Assembly: GCF_901709675.1 (NCBI RefSeq)
Contig: NC_051101.1
Location: forward strand, 5,168,501-5,232,500
Length of the DNA stretch: 64,000 bases
Direction of reading: 5' to 3'
Origin: Syngnathus acus
Taxonomy: Eukaryota > Chordata > Actinopteri > Syngnathiformes > Syngnathidae
The notes beneath the pieces were generated by a model, which searched no databases, was not told the origin of the DNA, and saw only the letters and a program-made list of their open reading frames with translations. The position numbers and the translations under genes were made by a program. This document shows, one piece after another, positions 11,194 to 25,396 of the stretch; within the stretch, counting starts at the first letter, position 1; each line of letters begins with the position of its first letter.

Positions 11194-13699
11194 AACTCTA
11201 TACACTTTCATATTCTATTTAAAGTTGCCTGTTAGCTTCTGCATGGCATGTTAATACATAATGATACATGGGAAAATGTGTTCAAAACTCAAGACCAGGT
11301 TGATGCCGAACATGGCGGCACAACGTATTGTTGGCTGGTGGAGCTACGTATATTCTCATCTTTATAAAACATTAACTTTTACAGTAATGCTGTTTTAACC
11401 TCACAAAGTACTAGCACCGAACAACCGGATATATCTGATACACCACCATATGCTATTACATTTTTATCGGCAGAAATTCTTTTTCAACCAGAAAGCGTCC
11501 ATATAGCTTGTAACACATTGGAAGTGGAAAATGTTCTGCATGTGTGTATATATATTCCTCTGAGTGCGGCCTTCATGCTCTCGTGAAAAAATATCAGCTA
11601 TGTTAGTGAGCTGATCCGGGCAGATTTATTCAAATGGTTTAGTAATTTCTAACAATTGTCAAAGAAAGCTGTTTGAGTCCATAGCTTTAGGCTACCATTG
11701 AAAGCTGTTAAAGGGATTACAGCTGCGGTTTTTGTCCACATTTCAACTGTTGGCAAGGCTTTCATTCACTTTTCCATTTTGACAGAAAATATTTAAATAA
11801 AGCACAAAACTGTAACATCACATGCCGACACGTTCATACTTCTACAAAGCAAAGGGAATACCACTTCTTTGAGTCTGTTTATTGGAAGGGACAGGTGGGG
11901 AAAGCAAGATTAATGGCTTCAGCGTTATTCTACCAAATCAGTTTCCAATAAAACTCAAAGAGATATTAGAATCCGAATAGCATGAGCATTAATGTGAGTG
12001 ATTTGACTGATGAGTGGTTCCAAAAGCCTGCAGGTGATTCTTTTACAGCACTGATATCCAATTCAAACTGTTTTATTAGCGTACAATTGTTGCTTCAAGT
12101 GCCAAAACCTCTCAAGTACTACTCTTGTGGAAAACGCTCTGGTTTAGCATTCAAGCTTCTGCTGGATTATATCCACCTCCTTTTTTAACAGCACAGTATA
12201 ATTCTATTTTACATGATGGTCATGGTCAATGTGAAGTTGTTAACTTGACGGTGACTTGGCCCTGTGTTATAGTTTGTTCGTTCAGCTTCTCTGTAGGCCA
12301 CAGTATCGTTTGGCAAGATGCTTTAGACCAGGTAATTTTGAGAGAAAATGTTTAGTCATCGATTTGTGACCTCAAGCTGCAGATCATAGGGGCTTCTGCA
12401 TATGATGGGAATCACATCAGCAGCTCAACTTCTGAATAGCTATAATAAAAAAAAAGTCCAGTCCAGACTTGATTGTAATTAATATATTGTGGCCTAACCA
12501 TTAAAAGGTTGTTGTGCATGCTCGAATACCCTCCAGTGTTGTAGAATTAAATCAATGCTGCAAGGAAGAGTGGGCCAAAATATATTTTTAACACCATTAC
12601 ATTTGAAATTTCCATGCATGTGAACTTGTGTCGGTTACCTTAAGCAACCTTTTCTGAGATGTAAATCTATCTTTTATGGTAAGCCCAAAAGTATCCCTCC
12701 ACAGAGAGTGTGATCCCGACACCATGACTTTACCATTAATCCATTGTTTGAATGGGCTGATAATGTAAGCATACTTGAAGTACCTCAACCCACAAAAAGT
12801 TTAAGCAAATAAAGATTTTATCCAATATTCCACTTTATGTGCCTTCAGCAGTGCAGTGACCAAAAGAGAACTGAAACTAGTCATTTTTTATTTGACCAAA
12901 TCATCATAGATAGACATTCCACACAAAAAAAACACAGATGTGATATTTTGATTCTTAGATGATTTGACCTCAACAAAGAAAATATATCATCTCACTACAT
13001 TGTTTGTTTTACAATTCCTTAGGAGAGTAGTTTTGTCAGTTTCATTAAAAAATGAGGGGGAAAAAAAACCTCCTTTCCATTGCTATTTTTTATTGCTGAC
13101 AGTGTCTCATCTCATCTGTTTAATTTCTATTGTCCTTCCTTCATCAAGGTTGTCTGACGTGCTCTGCTCTCTACAGGGTCAGGTCCAGGTTAGCGTTCAA
13201 CCTCCCTCACATCAGGATACCAAGATGTATTTGGGGTTCAGGAGAAGGGTAGCCAGTGACGGCAACCATCTTAGAAATACTGACAGGACATGTCAGCGGG
13301 AGCCATGATGGATGGAAACTATTAGAGATGTTGGGCCACTTCAGGACTGGGTCAAAGCTGAACAACAGAGACATTTGCCAGATAAATATGGAAGACTAGC
13401 GACCTGACAGGCAAGTATGAGAGCAGTTCTTAATAACCTGACACCTTGGACCATTTTGTAAACTTTGCGTAGCACAATACAATCATCCAATATGTCTCCA
13501 GTATGAACTATTTTTACATTTAAAAGCTTGGACTGCACTCCAGGGCTCCTCATTATCACCATTTGAGGAGCATGATGTGCCTTTTCGATACGAGGTGAAG
13601 GCCATTGTGGTGGCCTGTGGTTGGGTGCCAGTCAGCTCATCATTGGAGTGAAGGCCTTCCCTGTGAGAGAAGGTATCACCATAGCCTGTTGGCTGACAG

Positions 13700-13870
13700 C
13701 TTCTGGGCCCTTATTGAAAAATCAATGTCCATTTGTGCGTCCAGCTCACCTGGCCGCCTGCCAGCTCGGCTGAAGTCACCTAATGAAGCCTGATCCCGTT
13801 ACCTAATTCCTCATTCACTGAGTCAAAGTGACTTTGTGGATGAAGTCATTCGCCCATCAGGGACCTCAGG
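13700..13870. promoter_or_regulatory. conserved-looking non-coding island (candidate enhancer)
   Basis: The block has balanced composition with dense motif-like words: an AP-1 site TGAGTCA at 13819-13825, CCTAATGAAGCC, ACCTAATTCCTCATT and CAGCTCACCTGG (E-box-like). No coding frame or repeat explains it. It is a candidate only; alignment to other fish would decide. Confidence 0.2.
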
Positions 13871-16800
13871 GGCGAGTTCTAAACAAACCCTGCAACTTGT
13901 TGTTGTTTTAGATTTAGTTTGCATGCTTCTGTGGAACGTATAATCCGGCATAGCATGCGGGCATGGTGAAAATCACTCTATGGCTGAGGCAATTTTGTTA
14001 AGACATGTTGGCCGCAAAATATATGACTTACTGGTGATGCGCAGGCCTAAAAATGTTACAAAGTTTATTCAGAATTACAAAAAGCCCCTTTAACATCTTC
14101 CAGTCATGTTTGAGCTTCTCAGCTTTCGTGTTAACGTTCATCTTGCAATTACAGTATTAAAAGAATCCACTATTGAGCGTGGAAGCGAGACAACGTGACA
14201 ACCCAAATAACACGGATTTGTCATGTCAGCCAAAGTCTATGTGATTGAAACTCCAACGTAATGCGTCGGGCTACATCAATCTTTCCAGATCACAGCTTTT
14301 TAACATCTCATGAGTCACTGTGCAAACATATAACCATCTAATGCCAGTCTCGGTCAGCGCTCTCTCATTACACTAACACTGACCAAAACCATGGCCAGTG
14401 ATTCACCGAATTACAGTTAAATTATAAGTGTGAGTTTCCTTTTAAAAGTAAAAGACTCAGGTGAACATTGTTTGAGGAACTTAAATGTAAGAAAAAATGG
14501 ATTTGGTCTATGCATTGAAAATGAAATGATGCTGCTGTCAAGGCACTGCCGTTTAAGCGGTGGAAAACCTGCTCAACCCTTCTGTCTAATAGCATACCAC
14601 AAATGAGTCATCCCAGGATGGATACCTAAAACCAAAATGCTGTCTGGATCCTTGGCGAACTGCGGTCATCTTTTCAAGCCTCGTGGATAAACCTCCATGA
14701 TATCACAGCTGGGACTGAGGCTTTTCTTCCAGTCACTGTGCTTGGTTTACCATTAAATGGATCGAAACGTCACAATGCCATTGTGTATTGTGATTTCTTT
14801 TTAGTCCATGGAAGGAGTGCGGTCTAATTGTGTCTGAGAAAACTTTGCTGTGTGTAAACACTCGGCCACTCTGACTGATCATTATGTTAAATGTCAGCTG
14901 GCTTTAAAGTTGTGGCCGAGGCAGCTGAGCAGTAAAGCCACCCTTCGTCAGTGGATTACAGCTCTCTGTGAACTTTCATCCGTCTATGGATGAACGGGCG
15001 GCAGCAACAGGAGGCTGTAATCCTTTGGGCCACAACAGCAGTTCCTGATCCAAGGTGGAATGAAACATCCAACAGTAAAACCCCAATCAGAACTGGACTG
15101 GAGCAGCAAGCTGCTCATCATGTGGATGATGATTACTGCAGTACACGAGGATGTTATTCAATCGCTCTACCTCAGGCTGGATGCTGTGCTTTTTACCAAC
15201 CTTGGGGGAGAAAATGACGTTTTGATGATGAGGGGTTAGGAGAGCATTCTTGATCTATCTTTGTGAAAGTGTGAGTCATTTTGGGTATTGGAGGAGGAAT
15301 GGACAGGAGTGAGGTCGGAGAGTGAGGAGGATAGAATGATGAGGTGGAATCGCTTGAGGGAGGGAAGGAGGAATGGAAATTGAGAGTGCTTATCACAGAC
15401 AATTCTGTCCGAGCACGATGACGTAGTCTGTCTGAACACCTTGTTCGTCCCTTGTCCGACCTAATTTTTACACTCAGCCTGCTTCCTGTTACTTAGATGT
15501 GAAACCAAGGTATGAGTAACCTCGAACATGCATGTGATATTTCGTTCTCAAATTTCTCTTGTTATCGGGAATGCCCACATCGGTGCTGCTGTCTTCCCGA
15601 GCGCATACCATCCCTGTCACTCCCTCTGCTCTGTAGTATGGTCGCTTCACAGAGAAGGCTATGTGTAATGCAATTTGGTTGATTAAAAGAAAACATTAAA
15701 GCTGTACCTTATTGAATTTGACGGCACGTACGGATTTGGATCTCACTGGCCACTCTGTTTTATTGGCTGGGATGAAGGCAATCACGTCATTCCCCATCGT
15801 CCGCTGCCCCCACCGCTTCCTACAATTCAGTACACCAACCTCCCCACCTTTGAGCTCCGCCTCTCCATCTCATCCTGCCCCAGAGAAACCTTGGCAGTAG
15901 ATCGTCCTGCATTTGTTTAGACCTCCTGTCTGTCTCTTCTGAATCCCCTCACTAACCTTGACTGGGACAACAGAGAACAAGGCAAATTACAGAGGGATGA
16001 AAAGAGACTGACGGAAAGATCATTGGGATAACAAGAATGGACTCATTTTGTGTGTGTCAATTAAAAGACTGATAGATCATTAATCTTCAAAACAAATGGC
16101 TTCGAGGTAGTCACCTACGTCCATGGCTGTTAAGATGACTCATACCTTGTCTTTTAGACTGTAGCATGACTTTCAGAAGGTTAGAGGACAGAACGGTTGG
16201 TGTGTGTGTTTCACCTTCAGAGAGTCTCAAACACCTGCCAGACCCCTAAATCTAGGCCAATACTTTATCCATTTGCCATCGCCATTCCATTTATTAGAGA
16301 TTAGTCATGTACAGAAGCAACAAAACAACTTCTGAGCACAAGTCCTGTATTTGGATGACATCATCATGAATGCTTCAGTTACGTATGCTGTCTGAAATGT
16401 AAACAGATCACCCGAGGGGTGATGTAATGCATCAGTATTTTCAGCCACTGAGTTGCAGTTTTCAACCCACATTGGCAAAGTGCATTGTTGAGTCATTTGA
16501 TGAAACTTATTGCAAAGTGAAAAAGGCAAGACGATTAGCTGAATTTGATGCTGGCCTAGCTTTTTAAACATTGATCGATACATTAGTGAATAACGTCATT
16601 AGTATGCTGTCTGTAGGCAACATTTTTTTCATTACGGTGAGGGAAGGGAAATGCAGTCATTCCATTAGAGATTTTTTGTTAACTCTTTCAGCGTGAACTT
16701 GTTTTGCATTGTCACCAGGAGTCAGATGGGGAGGATTTGTCTTAATGGCATAATCTCTTTGTGTTCCTACTTTACATATCAAGAGCATGCAAAAGTGAAA

Positions 16801-19199
16801 AACATAAAAGTGAATTGCAGAACAGAAACTAAAACTTGACGATATGACTGAGGAGTATATGAATGTGGCTACTTAATTGTAGGTTCAGTAAGAACACCGC
16901 ATTTTCATGTGGTAACATTATTGCATCCATGCTTTGTTAGATCCATGGTAAACTGAGACAACCCAAAACTCTTGAATTAACTTAACATATTTGTTTGACA
17001 GATTTATTGGCCATGTGGATGTTTTTACAAATACTGTTCATGTCTTTACATGCATGGTTTGAGTTTCATCCATGTCACAGTTGCAATCTAAGTTTCCTCT
17101 ACATCCCTGCAAGGTGCATCACAAGATGAATATTAGAAAGAGGAAACATGAGCACAATGGAGATAAGAATTCCTGAAAGAGTCGGAAGAGGCGATGATGG
17201 GACAGTGAAGAGAAAGCATATTTGAAGGTTACGATGATCCGAATGCACCACCTTCCATCGGTACACGATACAGCTCTGAAATATGAGATGTGAGCAGATA
17301 GAATTGTGTGCTAGAATTTCCCGCAAAGAACCCCATTCGTGACAGAGTATCGAAGGAGGCTAGGGGCAAGGAGGTTAGCATAATATTTCCCTGCCAGGAA
17401 ATCAAATCCGGTTTACAATCGGTGTGTCAGGTGACCGTTGTTAAAACAGACAAAACAATTGTGAGAAATTAATTATTTCATAAACAAAGAAACAAGTAAA
17501 GGCTGCAGTGGTAATAGGAGGAGAAAAACAGATTTGAATCAAAGACCTTTGGAGGTACACGTGCTTTAAAAGCCCTCGTCCTCGCAGACTCGTGAAGCTC
17601 TGAGAAGGCAAAGCACTAAATGAATTATTCAGGTCCTGGTTGGATGATCTCCTCTGGGGCACTCACTCTCCTTGTGCAATAGAGCACCACTTGACGGTAA
17701 ATGCTCACTGGGACAAACGGGAGGTCCTTAAGAAACGTGCACTTAACTTACACTACAACCCCCTTCACTAACCCCTTGTCCTGACCTCAGCCAAGATCAA
17801 TACACAACAGGAGCCATATGTTGCACAATACAACACAAGCGGAGGGGTATCTAAGAATATGCTATATGTGTTTGCATTTAAATTCTCTGGCCAACCAATC
17901 AATTCAGGTAAGCGTGCAAATGAAGAGTCCTGAGAGAGTGGCTGGTATTAACTTTTAGAATTTTTTTTTTTTGTAAAATATATTTATTGAGAGGCACCAG
18001 TAAGCATGTAATCACAGTCTTGGCTGAGAAACAGACAGTCATGCTGACAGAGCATGAACTGTAATACTTTAGTTTAGGCTGTTCTATTGTGTAATGCTGC
18101 CATCTTCAGGTTGTTTTTAGTTAGCGAAAAAAAAATTGATTTAAAATGACATCCATCATGGGCCGCACATTATGGTATGTGTTTAGTGCAGTCGAAGGTT
18201 CTGGGTTTGAATTTCTAACCGAACCTTTAGGTTTCTTCTTCCATATAAAAATAAATAAAAATGCTTTGTTAACTCAGAATGCTATAGTGTTCTTAACAGA
18301 GCATACTAATGATAACTGGTTGTGCAGGGTATAAATACTCATAAGTGAAATTATTTTAAACAAATGCAACTGTTCACACACTTCTTCAAAAGTGCACCTT
18401 TATATTAATTACTGTGGGCTTGTTTCTAGTTGTGTAATAAGAAAACAATGCGAGTGTTCGTTGATCTTCAATGCAATGCAATGTATGTTTGCTAATGTAA
18501 ATCGGATTTGTTTATTTCTTCCTATTAGAACTGGTTCTGACCGTTCACAATGACAGCACTTTGTGATAATGACATTCGTGACTTTGCAAATATCAGCGTA
18601 GAAATGGGCTACTTGGTGGTAATTTAGTCTGTGGCTGGATGGAATCGCTTGCATCTTTGCATGCATTCAAGGGTTGGCAAAAGGGTGGTGGTTTGTCAAG
18701 GAATTTGAGAATGTTTGCAACTATTCCCATGAAATTTGATGATGGATGGTCAGAGAGTCCTATAAGGCTGAGCTTTATAGCATTGTCAGCTCCCTGACGT
18801 TTCTACAGTTTTATATTACTCAGCTACATAGCAGAACACAAGGTAAAGTCTTTTTTTGTGAAACAGAGATATCTCAGATTCATCATTTATCGTTTAATGT
18901 ATTGTCTCGATGATTTTTCCTATCGCACCACATTATGTCGTTTCCCATTCGGTATAATACATTAATATTGTCAGAGGACATGGGGTTAGTTAGTGACTAA
19001 CTATGCTGAATGTCAAACTTCTTGACCTCTGTAGCCCCGGTGTAGCACGATCCCTGGATGGTTGGGACATTTGTGATGTTGAAGATCCAGAATACAGATA
19101 GTTACTTGTTTATAGCAACAGAGGCAGACAATCATTATTTACTATAATTAGACGTGAATGCATTGGCATAATGAAGGGAAACAAGGCCTTGCATGATGA

Positions 19200-19470
19200 A
19201 TAACTGCATTAGCAGTTTGATACAAATTAAATCAAAGGAGCCCTGTGATGGCTACGCAGTGAGGTGATCAAGAGGTGAAGTGAGCTTGTCATTTGTTTCT
19301 ACATCTCAATTAAGCTAAGGCGACATTCTCCTAATTGAAAATACGATGCTAATGACACGCCTCTCTGTTACCGCGACTTGGGCAAAACCACAGCCCCAGC
19401 CATCACAAACAGCCCATTAAACATCCTCTGTGTGGACGATCAGAAAGGCTGTGGGAGATATAATCTACAT
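19200..19470. promoter_or_regulatory. conserved-looking non-coding island (candidate enhancer)
   Basis: There is a cluster of homeodomain-type TAAT words: TCAATTAAG at 19307-19315, CTAATTG at 19331-19337 and GCTAATGAC near 19349-19357. They sit in non-repetitive sequence with CpGs and no coding potential. A regulatory role is inference from texture only. Confidence 0.2.
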
Positions 19471-20454
19471 GGCTTCCCTGCAATGGTTGAGTGGTTTTAC
19501 TGTAAGATTGATCTAACCGATCACCTCATTTCCTTTTTCATCTACTATTGCTGCCAAAACACTGAGTCTGTCTGAGAAAGCAATGTAAAGATGCCAAGTA
19601 CAACACAGGAAAAAGATCTGCAGACGTTGTTCTTTGGTCTGGTTTTGACAGGCTGTGTTTGCCTACTGAGAAATGGTGCAGGTAACTGGAATAACAGTAG
19701 AAAATTGGAAATGCCGACGTACAATAGAAAAAATTCCGACTCTCAAGTCGCACAGAACTTCACCCGCTGTCGTGGGTGACATCACACAAGGTGACAGTCT
19801 ATCTTCATAGGCAATGTTCAAGCGTCATAAGATTCAGAAGTCAGTCTGCATGTCATTTGCTTCTTGCATTTTACAGACTCATTTATTGTTAATAACATGA
19901 CTGAACTGATCAGAGGCAGCATACAATATGAGGTTTTAGTATTATGCAAACAAAGAACATTTTTGAGCAGAGATGACTAAACTAAGATTTCCTCATGGGC
20001 TAAATACTTGGCAAAATACTTCATGCCCAATAAGATTTACAATACAACCCGCTTTCCAACGATGCAGGATGCTCTCTGACTGAAAATATCCTGTTTGGAT
20101 TAAGCAGTGGAGGGAGCAACCGAAAAATGAAGTCATGTCTCGGACTAGTTTGGCTTCAGTTCTTCCCCTCAAAGTAATCAATTGAAGTGGAGAAGTTTTT
20201 TGGCTGTGCCATCTGCTGATAAATGGAGCCGTAGTTCATTACAAATGGATGTTTGGTAAGCTGTCTTGAAAGGTTGGACCCTTCAGACTTGTTACTCATT
20301 CCTAATTTCCTACATTGTCTCATGTTTCACAAACACTCATGTAAGTCAAACGTTATTGGAATTGAAATGAAGGTAGGATAAAAGGGGAAAGATGAATGAA
20401 TTATTGCTAAAACACACCCCTGCCTTTAAATTGAATTCCTCAAGAGACATTATA

Positions 20455-20866
20455 CAGTATTTTCCGGACTATAAGGCGCACCGGACTATAAGGCGCACCT
20501 TCAATGAATGGCCCATTTTAAAACTTTGTCCTTATATAAGGCGCACCGGACTATAAGGCGCACCATTAATGCATCATGTCCGATTTTTAATCCAAATCAA
20601 ATCATTCTCCATTTTATCTTTTTTATTTCAGCTTCAGACGCAACAAATTACTTTATAATCACAAAATAATGATCCATAGTCTTTTTAATTCATGATTCGT
20701 AATCTCCAGCGGGCCACTTATGATTGATTTCATGACACAATGCTTCGGGCCAGTTTAAAGTTAGGAATTTGGTCCATATATAAGGCGCACCGGACTATAA
20801 GGCGCACTGTTGGCTTTTGAGAAAATTTTAGGTTTTTAGGTGCGCCTTATAGTCCGGAAAATACGG
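20455..20866. mobile_element. TA-flanked element (AAGGCGC type), copy at 20.5 kb
   Basis: The ends are CAGTATTTTCCGGACTATAA (left) and the complementary CCGGAAAATACGG (right), with TA at 20453-20454 and 20867-20868. The terminal motif CCGGACTATAAGGCGCAC is reiterated internally at least three times, with ATATAAGGCGCAC spacers. It is non-coding. Confidence 0.8.
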
Positions 20867-21039
20867 TACATAGTATACACTACGAGTCTGCTTCTATACA
20901 TAACCTTGCCCTTTTCAAAAATTACAGTAGTCCTAGGTCTTGACTGTTTCTATGTGTGGTTCTTCACATGATAGGTATTTGAAAAGTATTATGTTTTGGT
21001 CCCACGCAAAAACATTGGAGATGAATTAACCTGTCATGC

Positions 21040-21185
21040 AGGTTGTGGTTATGTGGTCAAATTAGTTAACTGTTTCTTGGCGGGATGCACTGGCCTCCTG
21101 GAGTTTTGTCGCCAGTTGTCAGAGGACTTTGTACTGTAAGTCTTTGTACTCAGCCAATAAACGCTTCGTCGCTCAATAACAATAT
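21040..21185 (+). mobile_element. possible LTR fragment with polyadenylation signal
   Basis: The region has a compact, moderately GC-rich block followed by CAGCCAATAAACGCTTCGTC (AATAAA at 21156-21161) and CTCAATAACAATATA. The arrangement resembles the R region of a retroelement LTR. No paired LTR, primer-binding site or gag/pol is seen. Confidence 0.2.
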
Positions 21186-24100
21186 ACTTTCTTATTTAGG
21201 TTTAGGTCTGCTGAAGTGATATCATGTTACTTAGAGGCAGCATGTCAACCACAGGCACTGTCAGGGGAACTCGGTTCTTTTCAACTTCACTGAAAACACA
21301 TTTTAGTTCAAGAGCTAATATTTTGCTCATGCACCCAAATAAGGTAGCCAAAACATTACAGTTTGATGTAGCGAGATTGAACACCACTGAAAATTACAAC
21401 CACAATGTTAAACATATTTTTCAACCATTACTGGCTCTCTGTCACTATCAATCCAAATTGAGAATCATTTTGATGGGTTTCTTTGATCTTTTATGTTACA
21501 ATAGCGATAAAAATCCATTTTAATTCCTATGTCAAACTAAATTTGAAACACAAATCCTTTTTTTCCGAGTCAGCAGCTCTTAAAGGTGACACGAAAACCA
21601 ATGCAGACCTAAATATAAAAGAAACACACACCCTTGCACATACATACACAAACACCTAGCACCGTATTAGCACCTTTGAGAAATTTGCTGATGGCAGCTG
21701 CTGGGTGAAGGTTTTGCTTACCTGAACGGATTGGCTTACAGAGGAACCAAGCAAATATCAATAGGGCAACCATGGTTGTGCTCTGCTCAAGGATAAAGAG
21801 ATTATACATTGAAACTACTGGAAATTCGATAGAGCTTGACATTTAAATGCTGTCGCTTTATGCAAATTGCTGTAGAAGTACCCTTAATATATTCAGTAGG
21901 TTGAATCAGAAAGGCTGCTTGGAATGGCTCAAAATCCACATCGGTGCCGTAAGGGATCTTTGTAAGGGTATGCCTTTAGAGAACCATGAGCATTTGACTG
22001 AAATAGTCTAGGTATTTAAACTGAATATTTAAATTATATTATTTTATTTCTGCCAGTTAGTTCATACTTATAAGCGGCTTGTATGTGGCACAGATGCCTT
22101 TCAGAGTTTAACCAAGATTTGGCTGAAAAATACCATTGAAGAAATGGCTATTCAGAACATCTTATTTCTTAATAAATTCCCAGGAAATTAATATGTGCAC
22201 TACAATAGCTGTAAAACTGGTGATGGATCAGACACATTGCATCACGTGGATCATATGTGGATCTTTGACTTCTATCACTTTAACTCCTTTTTCAATAGAA
22301 ATTCCCATTTCATGTTTGTTACTTTTCATTGATGCAAATGGCCTGACACACCCAGAAAGTTTTACATTTTTCTAAATTTAATTTTAGGGGGAAAAAAAAC
22401 TTTCGGTATAGGGTGGTGTGTGTAGAATTTTGAGGAAAATTTGATTTCATCAATTTGGGACTAAGGCTAAAACATGAAAAGTGGAAAAAATTTTGATTTA
22501 AATTTGTTTCAGTTTATATAGAGCATTTATTATTGTTGTTGTAGCCTGCTGCGGTATGAAACTGCTTTCTGGTATGAAACCTTTTTCCAATTTCAGTCGT
22601 CATAGATACAATTAAATAGTATGTAATAAAGTATAATGAAGCATTAAATGCTTAATTTGTTTGTGTAATTTCATGTTACTAAAACTCATCATATTTCATA
22701 CACAGGCAGTGAGTTTTTGCTGTTATAGTATTGGGAATATAGGCTATGGTTGTTTACATACTGTTAACAGGCTGAATCTCCTTAATAGAAGCCGACCCAT
22801 GTCATTTAGAATGAATGTCATGAAATGAGTTCTACACAATCTAGAAAATTATGCTACAGTAGTTAAGCAGTTGTAGCAGAATGCCACTCTTGGAATCCTA
22901 AGCACACATGACTCGAGGTTTGTCTTTGTATTGAATTAATGCAAATTAGAATGGATTTTATTGTGGATACATGATTTATGGAGCACATACTAATTCACAC
23001 ATGCACACTCATAGTCATCTTGTGGCATTCTTTATTTTCTGCTGGCACGCATGAATGCTACCATTTCAGCAGCATCCCAAGGAACAGAGAAAATGTGTGT
23101 ACCATGTAATTACAATTTCTTCATCTGAAAATGACATTAAATCAGTGAAATTACATGATTATTTAAATCTGAAAGGGTGGGTGAGTAACATGTTCCTCAT
23201 CTGAACCAAAGTATTTGTTTTACTTGAAATCATGATCTTATGATTGTGTTTTTACACAGAATATCACTGCCATCAACAACACTCAACAAATTATTCTGAT
23301 CTTTTTTATTTTACCAAATTGTATATGTAAGCTTACATATACTCAGCCATTCCTTAAGTCGATTAATATTGCCATTCTAGTGTGGACAAGTGAAAAGAAG
23401 ACAGAGACAGATTCTGCTGAGGGAAAATGCTTATCAGCTTCAAATGATACTTAGGCTGTCATATCATCCAGCCTTGCAGTGATAAAGGGCTAAAGACAAT
23501 GATGTATTATCCAGAAAGCAGAAAAAGCTTGATTATAAAGTGAAGCTCACAAGATCAGGACAGAGGAATGTGCACCGTGCATGACAGGACTGTCCATTGC
23601 AGTCAAATTGCTGAGTTCAGTCAAAGCGACTTGGAGCTTTGGCTCAGATGCACAAAACTGGGCTTACTAGCTTACCTCTGCAGTGCACCACAGAGGGACT
23701 GTCACTGGATATTACCATGCACACCACTGAGCAGAAGATTCCACAGAGTGAGTAGACCTCTTAGAAGCCCGACTCACCTCCACTCTAGGGACTCTGGCTA
23801 CTTCCTGAAATACGTCTGCGTATGACTTTGCGGTTCAGAATCTTCACATTAAAAATAAATAGCCTTAATAGTAAATAGAAGCTCTCCCAGATTTCCTGTG
23901 GACCCAAAAAGGCATTCAAGTGTATGTTGATAAAGCTGTTAGCATGCTCCACTAATATTGTAAGATAGGGTTCAGTGTGTGTTGTTTATGATCAGTGTTA
24001 TAGTACAGTTTTTGACCGTACACCATCAAAATACAAGCATCTGCTCTATAAGACTGTGCCATCCACTTGAAATAACCAACACCTCCTTTCTCTCCACTTA

Positions 24101-24986
24101 TAAATACAAATATATGGTAAAACAGTAGCTCTAATTATCTTAACTGTAACCTTGTTTGCATGGATTTCACAATATTTGAACAAATAAACATACATCTGGC
24201 TGCCATACAGTAAATAAAGGGCCTCAACCACTTTGGAGGAAATGCAGTATTTAACTACTGTGGAGTGTTTATTTGGAACACGGCTGCTCAGTAAACTCTG
24301 TCCACTGTCAGAAATAAGGATATAATAGGAGTTCATGTGTAGCCCTTAAAGTATTAATTTTCAATGTTCTCCATAAGGCTAAGTTGTTCGAGTCAGAGAG
24401 TTCCAAACTATAAAAGAAAGATTGGCAAAGAAAATAAGGATTGCTATTACAGTACCTTACTTGCAAGTCATTTTATCCCCCAATAATTGCAATATTTAGT
24501 AATAGTAGATTTATATATCATATTTGGTAGAACATATAAAAAAGCTCTTCGATTGCAAGCATGAAAATGGGAATATGCTGTGGGCGTCACTAAATGTGGC
24601 TCTGCAACTAGCTCTCCACCATAGTGCCAAATATGAACAGTAAATCAGACGTATAATTTTTAGCTTGAAAATTTAATTAACCAGAGCTGCACCTCTTTTA
24701 AAGTAATACTGTGTGGTTTGTAAATAGTTTTTGTGTGCCGTTAGCTTCAGACGTAGTATGTGAACAATGGCAACAATGTTTAAGACTTAATGTTTACACA
24801 CCATCATAACAGATTTAACGTCTAATTGTTAGAACATCTGCATTGCTGTAGAAGGTAAATAGAAGGTACAACTCAGGCTGGCATCTATTATCCATAACCC
24901 TGAAATTAAATTATTAATAAATCTAATTCAGAATTTGGTTTAGTTTTTCTACCTTTTCTGGAAAAGCTCAAAAAAAGACTTCAGCC

Positions 24987-24992
24987 TTTATT
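24987..24992 (-). terminator. possible tmem74 polyadenylation signal
   Basis: TTTATT on the plus strand reads AATAAA on the minus strand, about 405 nt beyond the tmem74 stop codon. It is the nearest canonical signal I noticed. AT-rich DNA yields such hexamers by chance and mammalian TMEM74 has a long 3' UTR, so the true site may lie further down. Confidence 0.25.
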
Positions 24993-25396
24993 CTCGGAGG
25001 ATGACAATATGTTCTGGAGGTGCTGATTTGCCACGTCATGTAGACATTATTGTGAAGCATAACTCTTTTTATGCCCTTTCTGAAGACAATTGCATGGTTC
25101 TGAACTAGAAAATGATAAACGGATTGAGTTGCAACATATGAAAATAATATGTAAATGAATGCCATTAATTTGGACTAAATCATTGCGATTGGCCAGACAT
25201 GGGATGGACTCCAAATTCAGCTGGCATAGGCTCTTCAGCTCTGCTCACACCCGACATATGAGGAATAGAAATGCCCTTTTTCTGAAAGTGGACAGCGAAA
25301 ACTAAAATAGTGCATACTTGCACATCCGATGTGCACAAGTGAAGAAGTGATGACAATTTGTATGAAGCTCATCGTTTGACTCAAAACTGTATGTTG

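Larger units (their letters stand above)
11194..20452. other. long intergenic stretch, no gene seen
   Basis: Over 9 kb without a credible exon. Composition is more balanced between about 13.1 and 16.0 kb, with the candidate non-coding islands at 13.7 and 19.2 kb. A purine-rich strand segment spans 15220-15380. No RNA gene is recognised. Confidence 0.6.
20869..25396. other. tmem74 3' flank, no other gene seen
   Basis: AT-rich DNA that may include the tmem74 3' UTR (toward 24987 or beyond) and a possible LTR scrap near 21.1 kb. No other feature can be supported. Confidence 0.55.
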
